Assembly: GCA_964526035.1 (NCBI GenBank)
Contig: CAZGKE010000083.1
Coordinates: 1-14,840 of the forward strand
Origin: DAOMOD01 sp964526035
GTDB taxonomy: Bacteria > Pseudomonadota > Gammaproteobacteria > Xanthomonadales > BPKI01
DNA: 14,840 nucleotides
Direction of reading: 5' to 3'
Made by a program: the position numbers and the translations under genes. Shown piece by piece: positions 7,676 through 14,451 of the stretch; positions within the stretch are counted from its first letter, which is position 1, and each line of letters begins with the position of its first letter. Below the pieces are notes generated by a model. The model made no database searches, was not told the origin of the DNA, and was given only the letters and a program-made list of their open reading frames with translations.

Positions 7676-7694
7676 TGGGCAACTATACGCAATA

Positions 7695-7727
7695 ATCGTG
7701 CACAAGTTCCCTCCCGGCCCGCACGAT
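7695..7727. promoter_or_regulatory. Candidate operator in the Lrp/phhA divergent region
   Basis: A perfect 7-bp inverted repeat, ATCGTGC at 7695-7701 and GCACGAT at 7721-7727, is separated by 19 bases. Its half-sites are 26 bases apart, between 2 and 3 DNA turns. It lies just upstream of the Lrp-type start and about 70 bases upstream of phhA. That is where an Lrp-family protein would be expected to regulate itself and its neighbour. Binding is inferred from position and symmetry only. Confidence 0.35.
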
Positions 7728-7798
7728 CACAATCCTGTTGCGCGACCGAGCCGATATCCTTGTCGGCCCACGCAGACTCTCCAAGGGAGCAGCACGCC

Positions 7799-8686
7799 AT
7801 GGCCGAAGCACGCCGCGTCGAACACCAGATGACCGACAAGGGCTACGTGCCGGTGTACACCACCGCGGTGGTCGAGCAGCCCTGGGACACCTACAGCGCC
7901 GAGGACCACGACACCTGGGCGAAGCTGTTCCGGCGACAGCTCGAAATCCTCAAGGGCCGCGCATGCCGCGAGCATCTTGAGGCGGTGGAGGCGTTCGGCA
8001 TGTCGGCCGACGGAATCCCGAAGTTCAGCGACATCAACCGCGTGCTCAAGGAGGTCACCGGCTGGACCATCATCGGCGTCGAGGGACTGCTGCCTGAACT
8101 CACCTTCTTCGAGCACCTCGCCAACAAGCGCTTTCCGGTCACCTGGTGGATACGACGCCCGGACCAGATCGACTACATCGCCGAACCGGACCTGTTTCAC
8201 GACCTCTTCGGGCACGTGCCGCTGCTCTACAACCCGGTGTTTGGCGACTACATGCAGGCCTACGGCCGCGGCGGGGTGAAGGCGCACGGCTTCGGCGAGG
8301 AGGCGCTGGCCGCCCTGACCCGTCTGTACTGGTACACGGTGGAGTTCGGCCTGATCGACACGCCCGAGGGCCTGCGCATTTACGGTGCCGGCATTGTCAG
8401 CTCCAAGGGCGAGTCGATCTATTGCGTGGAGTCGGATGCGCCCAACCGTATCGGCTTCGATCTCGAGCGCATCATGCGCACGCGCTATCGCATCGATACC
8501 TACCAGAAAACCTATTTCGTGATCGACAGTTTCGACCAGCTGTTCGACGCCACCCGCCCCGACTTCGCGCCGATCTACGCGCGGCTGGAAGACCTGCCTG
8601 CGGTTCCCGCTGGCGAGGTGCTCGAACATGACCGGGTGTTCCAGCGCGGTAGCGGGGAAGGCTGGGCGGACGGGGGGGACGTGTAG
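7799..8686 (+). CDS. phhA: Phenylalanine 4-monooxygenase (phenylalanine hydroxylase)
   Basis: The 295-residue product matches the bacterial monomeric aromatic amino acid hydroxylase in length and motifs. It hydroxylates L-phenylalanine to L-tyrosine using oxygen and a pterin cofactor on a non-heme iron, in the cytoplasm. The iron ligands are visible: His134 and His139 in EPDLFHDLFGHVPLL, and Glu182 in YWYTVEFGL. Flanking conserved segments include FFEHLANKRFPVTWWIRRP and GLRIYGAGIVSSKGES. I chose the ATG at 7799 because AAGGGAG lies about 11 bases upstream; an upstream GTG at 7760 lacks this. The gene is divergent from an Lrp-type regulator and stands alone, with no pterin carbinolamine dehydratase (phhB) or aromatic transaminase next to it here. 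Identification is very secure. Confidence 0.97.
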   Translation: MAEARRVEHQMTDKGYVPVYTTAVVEQPWDTYSAEDHDTWAKLFRRQLEILKGRACREHLEAVEAFGMSADGIPKFSDINRVLKEVTGWTIIGVEGLLPELTFFEHLANKRFPVTWWIRRPDQIDYIAEPDLFHDLFGHVPLLYNPVFGDYMQAYGRGGVKAHGFGEEALAALTRLYWYTVEFGLIDTPEGLRIYGAGIVSSKGESIYCVESDAPNRIGFDLERIMRTRYRIDTYQKTYFVIDSFDQLFDATRPDFAPIYARLEDLPAVPAGEVLEHDRVFQRGSGEGWADGGDV

Positions 8687-8693
8687 GCGGGGG

Positions 8694-8714
8694 AGCGGGG
8701 AGCGGGGAGCGGGG
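8694..8714. repeat. Short tandem repeat (AGCGGGG)x3
   Basis: Three perfect consecutive copies of AGCGGGG follow directly after the phhA stop codon, with a partial copy on each side. Such G-rich short repeats are familiar in intergenic DNA of xanthomonads (recalled, not checked). Copy number may vary between strains. Confidence 0.7.
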
Positions 8715-8917
8715 ATTCGAAACGCTCCCGCAGATGCGGGGAGGCTTCGGCTTCGCCGGCTCCGAACGCTCGGCTCTTCCGCAGTGCGCCCTTTCCAACC
8801 TGGGAGGGAGCCCGTTCGGCGGAGCGCAAGCTGAGAGTCCGAAGCCCGGTCAAGAGACTCGCCTATGTCCGCGGCGACTGGCAGCATGTGCGATCTCTTG
8901 CCAGGGGAAACGCCGCC
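8715..8917. repeat. Intergenic region with a bulged palindrome, possible dispersed repeat
   Basis: No gene is supported between phhA and the oxygenase. Arms 8759-8768 (GCTCCGAACG) and 8813-8825 (CGTT CGG CGGAGC) pair over ten bases with a three-base bulge, enclosing 44 bases. A smaller hairpin CCCGC/GCGGG lies at about 8727-8740. The compact structured layout next to a tandem repeat suggests a dispersed intergenic element or a terminator region for phhA. The upstream signals for the oxygenase gene must also lie here. The evidence is structural only. Confidence 0.35.
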
Positions 8918-9628
8918 ATGAGCGGACCGGACTTCATCGAGGTGTACGACGACGCGCTGCCGGCGGAAGCCTGCGCCGAGTTGATCCGTCGCTTCGAGCG
9001 GAGCGGGCAGTCGCAGCCTGGACGGGTGGGCTCGGGCCTGATGCCCGAACTCAAGGATTCGGACGATATCGAAATCAGCGCCCGGCCCGACTGGAAGGAC
9101 GTGGAGCAGCTGCTCAACGCTGCCGTGTTGAACGCCCTCAAGCGTTACGTGTCCAAGTACCGCTACGCCCTCATTGCGCCGTTGATGCTGGAGATCCCCG
9201 ACCCGGTAGACGGCACGCGCAGACGCATCCGTGCGGCGGACTTCGACGGCATGCCCGATGAGATGCTGTCACAGCTGCTGGGGACGCTGTTGCGCCCCGG
9301 CAGCATCAATTTGCAGCGCTACCGCGCCGGCAAGGGGGGCTACCCGTACTGGCACTGCGAGCAGTATCCGCGCAGCGCAGACGCTGACACCCTCCATCGC
9401 ATGCTGCTGTGGACGATCTACCTCAACGACGGCTTTGGCGACGGCGAAACCGAGTTCCTCTACCAGGAACGACGCATTACGCCTCGCGCCGGCAGCCTGT
9501 TGATTGCACCCACGGCTTTCACTCACACCCACCGCGGCAACACCCCCAGACATGGCGACAAATACATCGCCACCAGCTGGGTGCTGTTCCAGCGTGCCGA
9601 ACTGATGTTCGGGCCGCCGCAGGGCTGA
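8918..9628 (+). CDS. 2-oxoglutarate/Fe(II)-dependent oxygenase, prolyl 4-hydroxylase-like
   Basis: The 236-residue protein shows the double-stranded beta-helix signature of Fe(II)/2-oxoglutarate oxygenases in its C-terminal half. It has a proximal metal motif in GYPYWHCEQYP (His146, Glu148, an HxE rather than the usual HxD). It also has LLWTIYLNDGFGDGETEF and a distal histidine (203 or 205) in FTHTHRGNTPRHGDKYIATS, where Lys215 may bind 2-oxoglutarate. Residues 1-120 are a less recognisable N-terminal part starting with FIEVYDDALPAEACAELI. The ATG at 8918 has AGGGGA about ten bases upstream. No signal peptide is visible, so it is probably cytoplasmic. The substrate is unknown: it could be a protein side chain or a small molecule. 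No biosynthetic genes accompany it. Confidence 0.88.
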   Translation: MSGPDFIEVYDDALPAEACAELIRRFERSGQSQPGRVGSGLMPELKDSDDIEISARPDWKDVEQLLNAAVLNALKRYVSKYRYALIAPLMLEIPDPVDGTRRRIRAADFDGMPDEMLSQLLGTLLRPGSINLQRYRAGKGGYPYWHCEQYPRSADADTLHRMLLWTIYLNDGFGDGETEFLYQERRITPRAGSLLIAPTAFTHTHRGNTPRHGDKYIATSWVLFQRAELMFGPPQG

Positions 9629-9632
9629 GCGC

Positions 9633-9707
9633 CTGTGGGAGGCGCCCGGTGTCGACGCGCCATGCTCCGGATCACCGGAACGGTCGCGGCTGCCGCCGCT
9701 CCCACAG
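9633..9707. repeat. REP-like palindrome between convergent genes
   Basis: CTGTGGGAG at 9633-9641 and CTCCCACAG at 9699-9707 form a perfect 9-bp inverted repeat at the ends of a 75-base segment. Read on the minus strand, the right part begins CTGTGGGAGCGGCGGCAGCC. That resembles the abundant TGTGGGAGCGGC-type REP sequences of pseudomonads and xanthomonads (recalled). It separates the convergent oxygenase and methyltransferase-like genes and may act as a bidirectional terminator or transcript stabiliser. Confidence 0.65.
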
Positions 9708-9713
9708 TGCGCC

Positions 9714-10637
9714 TCAGTCGGCGATGACTTCGTCGCTGCGCTCGGGTTTGAGGAAACGGATGGTCATGCGGTCCGACTCGCCGATGGCGCGAAACTTCTC
9801 CGCATCGTCGCCTTCGTTCACGCGCAGGGTCGGGGGGAGGTTCCACACGCCATTGGGGTGATCGCGGGTGTCCGCCGGATTGGCGTTGATTTCCGAAGAC
9901 TGCGCGTAGACGAAGCCCGCGCCCTCTGCCAGCGCGATCACCTGCTCTTCGCTGACGTAGCCGTTTCCAGCGTATTCGGCCCCTTCTGCCGCGCGGTGCT
10001 GCACCACGCCGAGTATGCCGCCCGGTTTGAGTACGTCGAAAGCGGCCTTGAAAGTGGCCTCGGCGCTATTGCTGTTGAGCCAGCCGTGCACGTTGCGGAA
10101 CGTCAGCACCAGGTCCACCGACTCGGGCTCGCCGAACACCGGCGCTGCGGGGTCGACCTCGATCAGTTCGGCGCGTTCGTAGATGCCCGGATGCTCCGCC
10201 AGCTTGTCGCGCAGCTGTTGGTTGGCGTTCGTGAAGTAATCGCGCGCGCGGTCGTTGGCGGCCTTTTCAGGATCATTGATGGCGCCGATGTAGCGACCTT
10301 CGTCGTTCAGCAGCGGCGCCAGGATTTCGGTATACCAGCCGCCGCCCGGAGCGATTTCGAGCACCGTGGCGTCGCGGCGGATGCCGAAGAACACCAGGGT
10401 TTCCTTCGGGTGGCGATGAGCGTCGCGCGCCGCGTGGCCTTCGGCGCGATGGGTGCTGGCCAGCAGCGCGTCGATGTCCCCGGCGACAGAATCTTCGGTA
10501 GCGGCTGGAGGTGCGACCTCGACCACCGGTGCAGGTGCAGGTGCAGGCGCAGGCGCCGGCGCCGGCGGAGGTGGCGGCTCCTGGCCACATGCGGCAACAG
10601 TCAGAGCGAAGGAAAGGGCGAGCGCTGTGCGGATCAT
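9714..10637 (-). CDS. Exported lipoprotein with class I methyltransferase fold (COG4798-like)
   Basis: From the ATG at 10637 (GGGAGA seven bases upstream) the protein has 307 residues. Its N-terminus is a lipoprotein signal peptide, MIRTALALSFALTVAAC, with lipobox VAAC and lipidation at Cys17. A Pro/Ala-rich linker (about 19-45) follows, then a class I SAM-methyltransferase-like domain. Motif I is VLEIAPGGGWYTEIL at 92-106, and later elements are VDLVLTFRNVHGWL (174-187) and FDVLKPGGILGVVQHR (200-215). The domain resembles predicted methyltransferases of the COG4798 type. It should be anchored in the envelope, where SAM is not known to be available, so whether it is catalytic is open. The gene follows mgtE on the same strand after 109 bases. 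The fold call is strong and the function is unknown. Confidence 0.85.
   Translation of the reverse strand: MIRTALALSFALTVAACGQEPPPPPAPAPAPAPAPAPVVEVAPPAATEDSVAGDIDALLASTHRAEGHAARDAHRHPKETLVFFGIRRDATVLEIAPGGGWYTEILAPLLNDEGRYIGAINDPEKAANDRARDYFTNANQQLRDKLAEHPGIYERAELIEVDPAAPVFGEPESVDLVLTFRNVHGWLNSNSAEATFKAAFDVLKPGGILGVVQHRAAEGAEYAGNGYVSEEQVIALAEGAGFVYAQSSEINANPADTRDHPNGVWNLPPTLRVNEGDDAEKFRAIGESDRMTIRFLKPERSDEVIAD
10528..10569 (-). repeat. In-frame hexanucleotide repeat encoding a Pro-Ala linker
   Basis: Seven consecutive six-base units (GGTGCA three times, then GGCGCA, GGCGCC twice and GGCGGA) lie inside the lipoprotein gene. Together they encode the alternating Pro-Ala linker after the signal peptide. 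Unit gain or loss would keep the frame and only change the tether length. Confidence 0.8.
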
Positions 10638-10746
10638 CGGATTCTCCCGGATCATGGTGGCGGCGATCGCGGGCGCGCGACGCGCGCCGGTGCGATGGCC
10701 CACCATTCTAAGCGCAGTCGAGGCGCCTCACATGACAGCCGTCTCG

Positions 10747-12183
10747 TCAGACCGCCGGCATGGTCAGAACGGCGCTGGCAATACCGAAGTAGATCAGCAC
10801 GCCAGCCACGTCGGCAATCGACGTCACCAGCGGCCCTGAGGCGGTGGCGGGGTCGAGATTGACCCGCGACATGATGAACGGCAGGGACATGCCGATCAGG
10901 CTGCCGACGATGACCACCAGGATCATGGTGGCAGCCACCACCCAGGCGATCTCCGGTCCGCCCCGCCAGACGCCGATGAAGTAGATGGCCAGCGCCATGC
11001 TCAGACCGAGCACGCTGGCCACCACGAATTCACGACCCAGCATGCGCGCCCAGTCGCGCATCACCACGTCACCGGTGGCCATGGCGCGCACCATCAGCGT
11101 CGAGGCCTGCGTGCCGGCGTTGCCGGCGCTGGCGATCAGCAGCGGCAGGAAGAACAGCAGCGCCAGATGCGCGGCGATGGTGCTCTCGAAGAAGGCAATT
11201 CCGGCGCCGGAGAAGATGTTGCCGAACACCAGCAGCACCAGCCAGAAGATGCGCTTGCGGTAGAGCAGTCCGATGCTGGCGTCCTTCACGCTGACATCCA
11301 GCGGACCGACCGTACCGACGCGCTGGAAGCTCTCGGTGGCCTCCTCCTCGGCCACGTCCATGGCGTCGTCGGCGGTGACGATGCCGACCAGGCGGTCGCC
11401 GCCATCGAGGATCGGCAGGGCGATGAAATCGTAGCGCTGGATCTTCTCGGCCACATCCTTCTGGTCGTCGTCGACATAGGCGGTGACCAGGTTGGTCTCC
11501 ATCAGGTCGGCGACCCGTGCGCTGGGCGGTGCCGTGATAAGACTGCGCAGGGTGACCACGCCGATCAGTTTGCGGTCGGCATCGAGCACATAGGCGTTGT
11601 AGATGGTCTCCTTGTCGGGCGCCACGCGACGCAATTCCTCCATCGCCTCGCGTGCGGTCAGCTGCGCGCCGAGCGCCGCGTAGTCCGAGGTCATGATGGC
11701 GCCGGCAGTATCTTCGGCGTAGCTGGCGAGCCGACGGATATCCTCGCGCTCGGCGTGCGCCAGGGTTGGCAACAGACGCTCCTGCTCGATTTCCGGCAGC
11801 TCGTTGAACAGGTCGGCGCGTTCGTCGGAGCCCATGCGATCGAACAGCTCGACCACGGCGTTGCGCTTGAGGTTGGACACCACTTCGACCTGTCTCGACA
11901 GAGACAGGTAACCGAACACGCGGGCGCGCTCCTCGCGGTCCATCAGCGGCAGCACCGCAAGCAGGTGGGGCAATTCGAGCAGGTCGAGCGCCTCGGCCAC
12001 GTCGGCTGCAAGGGTGTCCTCGAACCAGGTGACCAGAGTGGCGTGATCGTTGTTCTCGAGCAGCGCGGTGATGGCGCGCGCGGCCATCTCGGCGTCGAAG
12101 CGGTCCTCGCCGTCGGCGAGCTGCAGCGCCTCGGCCGGCGCCGTGCCGATCTCGGCGGCGTCGTTGCGATTGGATTCTGTCAT
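10747..12183 (-). CDS. mgtE: Magnesium channel/transporter MgtE
   Basis: The 478-residue product has the full MgtE architecture. A cytoplasmic N domain of helical repeats (about 30-155) is followed by two CBS domains (about 160-218 and 222-282) that gate the channel in response to Mg2+. The C-terminal membrane domain has about five helices (about 310-478). Signature segments include FLPLLIASAGNAGTQAST, with GNAGTQ at 354-359, and NLDPATASGPLVTSIADV, where Asp458 aligns with the pore Mg2+-binding aspartate of the family. The ATG at 12183 has GGAGG seven bases upstream. Its 5' flank is long and contains hairpins that could form part of an untranslated leader. The length is normal and no key element is missing. 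Confidence 0.97.
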   Translation of the reverse strand: MTESNRNDAAEIGTAPAEALQLADGEDRFDAEMAARAITALLENNDHATLVTWFEDTLAADVAEALDLLELPHLLAVLPLMDREERARVFGYLSLSRQVEVVSNLKRNAVVELFDRMGSDERADLFNELPEIEQERLLPTLAHAEREDIRRLASYAEDTAGAIMTSDYAALGAQLTAREAMEELRRVAPDKETIYNAYVLDADRKLIGVVTLRSLITAPPSARVADLMETNLVTAYVDDDQKDVAEKIQRYDFIALPILDGGDRLVGIVTADDAMDVAEEEATESFQRVGTVGPLDVSVKDASIGLLYRKRIFWLVLLVFGNIFSGAGIAFFESTIAAHLALLFFLPLLIASAGNAGTQASTLMVRAMATGDVVMRDWARMLGREFVVASVLGLSMALAIYFIGVWRGGPEIAWVVAATMILVVIVGSLIGMSLPFIMSRVNLDPATASGPLVTSIADVAGVLIYFGIASAVLTMPAV

Positions 12184-12801
12184 GTTCGCCTCCTCGGTGG
12201 TCCACAGCGCTGGGCGGACCGGGAGGCGATCGCGAAGGCCCGGACTAGCAGGTCTTCGCGGACACCGCGCGCCGCCACGAGCTGCTACGGCCCATGGTCA
12301 CGGGTTGCTGTCGGGATCGTCGACTTGGTACGTCCATCTGGTGCGGATAACCCATACAGAACGCCCCGCGTGGGGGCGGGGCGAAGCTTAGGCCGACGCC
12401 TGCGGTCGGTCAACTCCGCGCCGGGTCAACTCAGGTAATGCACGTGCGATGCCGCGATGCTCGCAATATTGGGAGGCACGGGGCGTGAGGCGGTCGAGAT
12501 TTCCGCGCCTGACGCAGGCTGCAAGTACAGCGCTGAGCTCGATGAAAGGGCATGGGGATAAACGAAAACTGAACATAGCGGCCTCGGAACTGCTGCGAAT
12601 CTGCCGGCAAACGTCGGCGAATTCGCAGCCAAGACGCGACCGGTCGCGGTTCGTTCAGATTTCCTCAAGCCCTCGGTTTCGATCGGTTCAGCCGTGATCG
12701 GTTGGACTGGATCCGCGAACGGACGCCGGACAGCCCGCATCGGGCGCCCCCCGGTTTTCGCCAGCCAGAACGGTCGACGTGACCGCAAAGGAGACAAGCA
12801 C
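12184..12801. other. Long divergent intergenic region between mgtE and the DUF1328 gene
   Basis: I see no supported gene in these 618 bases. Overlapping open frames on both strands at about 12426-12803 are low-complexity, lack ribosome-binding sites and overlap each other. The mgtE-proximal part holds a strong hairpin at 12362-12383 (separate entry) and a smaller one at about 12391-12410 (CCGAC/GTCGG). The DUF1328-proximal part should hold that gene's promoter, but no box is convincing. Base composition is slightly less GC-rich around 12540-12620. Confidence 0.4.
12362..12383. terminator. Strong GC hairpin upstream of mgtE, possible attenuator
   Basis: CGCCCCGC at 12362-12369 pairs perfectly with GCGGGGCG at 12376-12383 around a six-base loop. 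On the minus strand it lies about 180 bases before the mgtE start and is followed by TTCTGT, which is only mildly T-rich. No gene on either strand ends just before it. It is therefore either a leader attenuator for mgtE or the end of an unseen small transcript. Confidence 0.35.
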
Positions 12802-12969
12802 ATGCTGCACTACGCCGTCGTCTTTTTCATCATCGCGCTGATCGCAGCGCTGTTCGGATTCACCGGCATTGCCGGTGCGTCTGCAGGAATCGCGCAGATC
12901 CTGTTCGTGATCTTCCTGATCCTGTTCGTCGTGTCCCTGCTGGTCGGCCGTCGTCGACCGCTCCCCTGA
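12802..12969 (+). CDS. DUF1328 (YtjA-like) small membrane protein
   Basis: This 55-residue protein has two hydrophobic helices separated by a small-residue turn: HYAVVFFIIALIAALFGF, then GIAGASAGIAQ, then ILFVIFLILFVVSLLVG. It ends in a basic RRRPLP tail. Length and sequence pattern match the DUF1328/YtjA family of inner-membrane miniproteins. The ATG at 12802 has AAGGAG eight bases upstream; longer in-frame extensions to 12694 are not supported. The double-BON gene follows after 68 bases on the same strand, so co-transcription is likely. The family's function is not established, though members are often near stress-response genes (general recollection). Confidence 0.92.
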   Translation: MLHYAVVFFIIALIAALFGFTGIAGASAGIAQILFVIFLILFVVSLLVGRRRPLP

Positions 12970-12990
12970 AGCACGGGGCACAACCCCACC

Positions 12991-13007
12991 GCCCGCCTCA
13001 GGCGGGC
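12991..13007. repeat. Small hairpin between the DUF1328 and BON genes
   Basis: GCCCGCC at 12991-12997 and GGCGGGC at 13001-13007 form a perfect 7-bp stem with a TCA loop, 21 bases after the DUF1328 stop. No T-run follows. It could stabilise the upstream message or partly attenuate read-through into the BON gene rather than terminate fully. Confidence 0.5.
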
Positions 13008-13037
13008 GCCATCCAGGCAATACAAAGGAGTTCTCTC

Positions 13038-13670
13038 ATGAATACGACCCTGTTCCGTCGTAGTGTCTTTTCTGTCGCCGTCGCCGCCGCGCTGGCGTTG
13101 CCGCTGGCAGCCCCGTCACTGGTTCACGCCGGAGACGAACCCAGCGCGACCCAGCGCGTAGAGAATGCCGGCATCACCACCTCGGTGAAGGCCAGGTTGA
13201 TCGCCGACGAGCGCACCCACGGGTTCGACATCAATGTCGACACCAAGGGTGAGGGCAAGGTGGTGCTGCGCGGCACCGCACCCAGCGAGGAAGGTCGCAA
13301 GGCAGCCAGCGAAATCGCCATGGCCGTCTCCGGCGTCCGCGAGGTGCGCAACGAGTTGATCGTCGCCGCGCCGGGCAGCGTGGCCGAACGCAGTGCGCCA
13401 CCCGCCACGGCTTCGCAGCACGCTCGTCGCGCCGCGCAGGAAGCCGGCGATGCCGGGGCTGACGCCTGGATCACCACCAAGGTCAAGGCCGCCCTGCTCG
13501 CCGACCGCGAGGTCAGTGGCTTCGAAATCGAGGTAGAGACCAAGGACGGCGTCGTTCACCTCGAGGGTGAGGTCGACGACGAGCGCATCGAGGCCCGCGC
13601 GGTGGAGATCGCCGCGAATATCGAAGGCGTGCGTCATGTCGAAACCGAGCAGCTCAAGATCAAGAGCTGA
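13038..13670 (+). CDS. Secreted double-BON-domain protein (OsmY-like)
   Basis: The 210-residue product has a Sec signal peptide (about 1-31, basic NTTLFRRS, hydrophobic core, cleavage after LVHA). Two BON domains follow. BON1 spans about 41-110, beginning VENAGITTSVKARLIADE, with the conserved glycine in VVLRGTAPSEEGR. BON2 spans about 143-208, with AWITTKVKAALLADREVSGF and GVVHLEGEVDDE. A Ser/Pro/Ala linker joins them. BON domains bind lipid or envelope surfaces, and OsmY-type proteins act in the periplasm during osmotic or envelope stress. The ATG at 13038 has AAGGAG seven bases upstream. The gene follows the DUF1328 gene closely and ends before a strong terminator. Domain assignment is secure; the stress role is from family knowledge. 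Confidence 0.93.
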   Translation: MNTTLFRRSVFSVAVAAALALPLAAPSLVHAGDEPSATQRVENAGITTSVKARLIADERTHGFDINVDTKGEGKVVLRGTAPSEEGRKAASEIAMAVSGVREVRNELIVAAPGSVAERSAPPATASQHARRAAQEAGDAGADAWITTKVKAALLADREVSGFEIEVETKDGVVHLEGEVDDERIEARAVEIAANIEGVRHVETEQLKIKS

Positions 13671-13696
13671 TCTTCACCTGCAACGCACCAAGAATG

Positions 13697-13729
13697 AGGC
13701 CCGCCCGGGCAACCGGGCGGGCCTTTGTT
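13697..13729 (+). terminator. Rho-independent terminator after the BON gene
   Basis: A perfect 12-bp stem (AGGCCCGCCCGG and its complement, 13697-13708 and 13713-13724) with a GCAA tetraloop is followed by TTGTTCG. It lies 26 bases after the BON stop. Because the next gene converges from the other strand and ends at 13789, the hairpin may serve both. Confidence 0.85.
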
Positions 13730-13788
13730 CGATTGTCGCCGATGTCCGAGCGCGCTCGACACGCAACGCGCGGGTGCAGCCGATGCTG

Positions 13789-14310
13789 TCAGGCCGGCCC
13801 GACCTCGCCGCATGTTTCCAGTGCTTGCGCGAAGGGCAGCAGTACGCCAACAAATGCCGAAGCGCAGCTCTGCGACGAGCCCAATCGGCAGGCGGGGATC
13901 GCCTTCAGACTCGCCCCCTGGAAATCGAGAGTGGCCCTGCGACACACGTTCGAAATCGACTTGTGGTCGTGCTCAAGACGCGCAAGATCCTCTGCGGAAC
14001 TCACGCCCGCGTTTTCGAACATGCCCATCATCAGGGCCTGCTGCTTCTCTGCCAGTTCAGTCAGCAGCTTCCAGGGTGTGTCCGGATCGGACCGAAAAGC
14101 TTCAGCAAATTCGCGCTTGAACAGCTCGACGATGTGCGGGTTCTTCATGAGGGAATGCCCGGCTCCCCTCAGTCGAAGGCGCTCCAGGGTCACGATCGCC
14201 TGGGCCAGCTCTTTGGCGATAGGGTCTTTTTCCAGCGCTGTCTCGGCACGGGCAAGCCCGACAGAAAGACCCCACAGGGAAACCAGGACGATTGCAACGA
14301 GCGTCTTCAT
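13789..14310 (-). CDS. Secreted protein of unknown function with four cysteines
   Basis: I do not recognise this 173-residue protein. The ATG at 14310 has GGAGGA close upstream. The N-terminus MKTLVAIVLVSLWGLSVG is a Sec signal peptide with likely cleavage after LARA (residue 22). The mature part is helical and charged up to about residue 120. The C-terminal third has Cys123, Cys141, Cys149 and Cys167, which could form two disulfides in the periplasm. No lipobox, metal motif or catalytic signature is seen. An upstream extension to 14421 is Arg-rich and unsupported. It is convergent with the BON gene and on the same strand as icd, 141 bases upstream, with a hairpin between them. It is probably a monocistronic periplasmic protein. 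Confidence 0.75.
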   Translation of the reverse strand: MKTLVAIVLVSLWGLSVGLARAETALEKDPIAKELAQAIVTLERLRLRGAGHSLMKNPHIVELFKREFAEAFRSDPDTPWKLLTELAEKQQALMMGMFENAGVSSAEDLARLEHDHKSISNVCRRATLDFQGASLKAIPACRLGSSQSCASAFVGVLLPFAQALETCGEVGPA

Positions 14311-14411
14311 CCGAATCCTCCATGAAACCATGACTCTTCGAGCGACAGATCGTATCCGTACCGCGAAAGACCGGTCAACGCCCGACGAATCCCATGGGTA
14401 ACGCCGCCGCG

Positions 14412-14433
14412 CCATGCGCATCCCTGCGCATGG
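14412..14433 (-). terminator. Hairpin after icd
   Basis: CCATGCGCA at 14412-14420 and TGCGCATGG at 14425-14433 make a perfect 9-bp stem with a four-base loop. It lies 18 bases after the icd stop codon. It lacks a T-run on the minus strand, so it is a probable but not classical terminator or 3'-end stabiliser. Confidence 0.55.
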
Positions 14434-14451
14434 GGCGATGATGCGGGTTGG

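Noticed and set aside
8707..8735. GATTCGAA-like sequence near 8714 resembling a tRNA T-loop
   Set aside because: No acceptor, D or anticodon arms can be folded around it; it belongs to the G-rich intergenic repeat.
9858..10862. 334-codon plus-strand open frame opposite the lipoprotein gene
   Set aside because: It is antisense to a gene with a signal peptide, lipobox and SAM motif; rich in Arg and without domains.
12184..12410. Known magnesium riboswitch (M-box) ahead of mgtE
   Set aside because: I could not find its conserved core. Only simple GC hairpins are visible.
12580..12620. GGAACT at about 12586 as an envelope-stress sigma factor promoter for the DUF1328/BON pair
   Set aside because: The -35-like match is partial and no convincing -10 element lies at the right distance.
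12426..12803. Overlapping open frames on both strands between mgtE and DUF1328 (125 and 82 codons)
   Set aside because: They have no ribosome-binding sites, no hydrophobic or domain pattern, and they overlap each other. The region is better read as intergenic.
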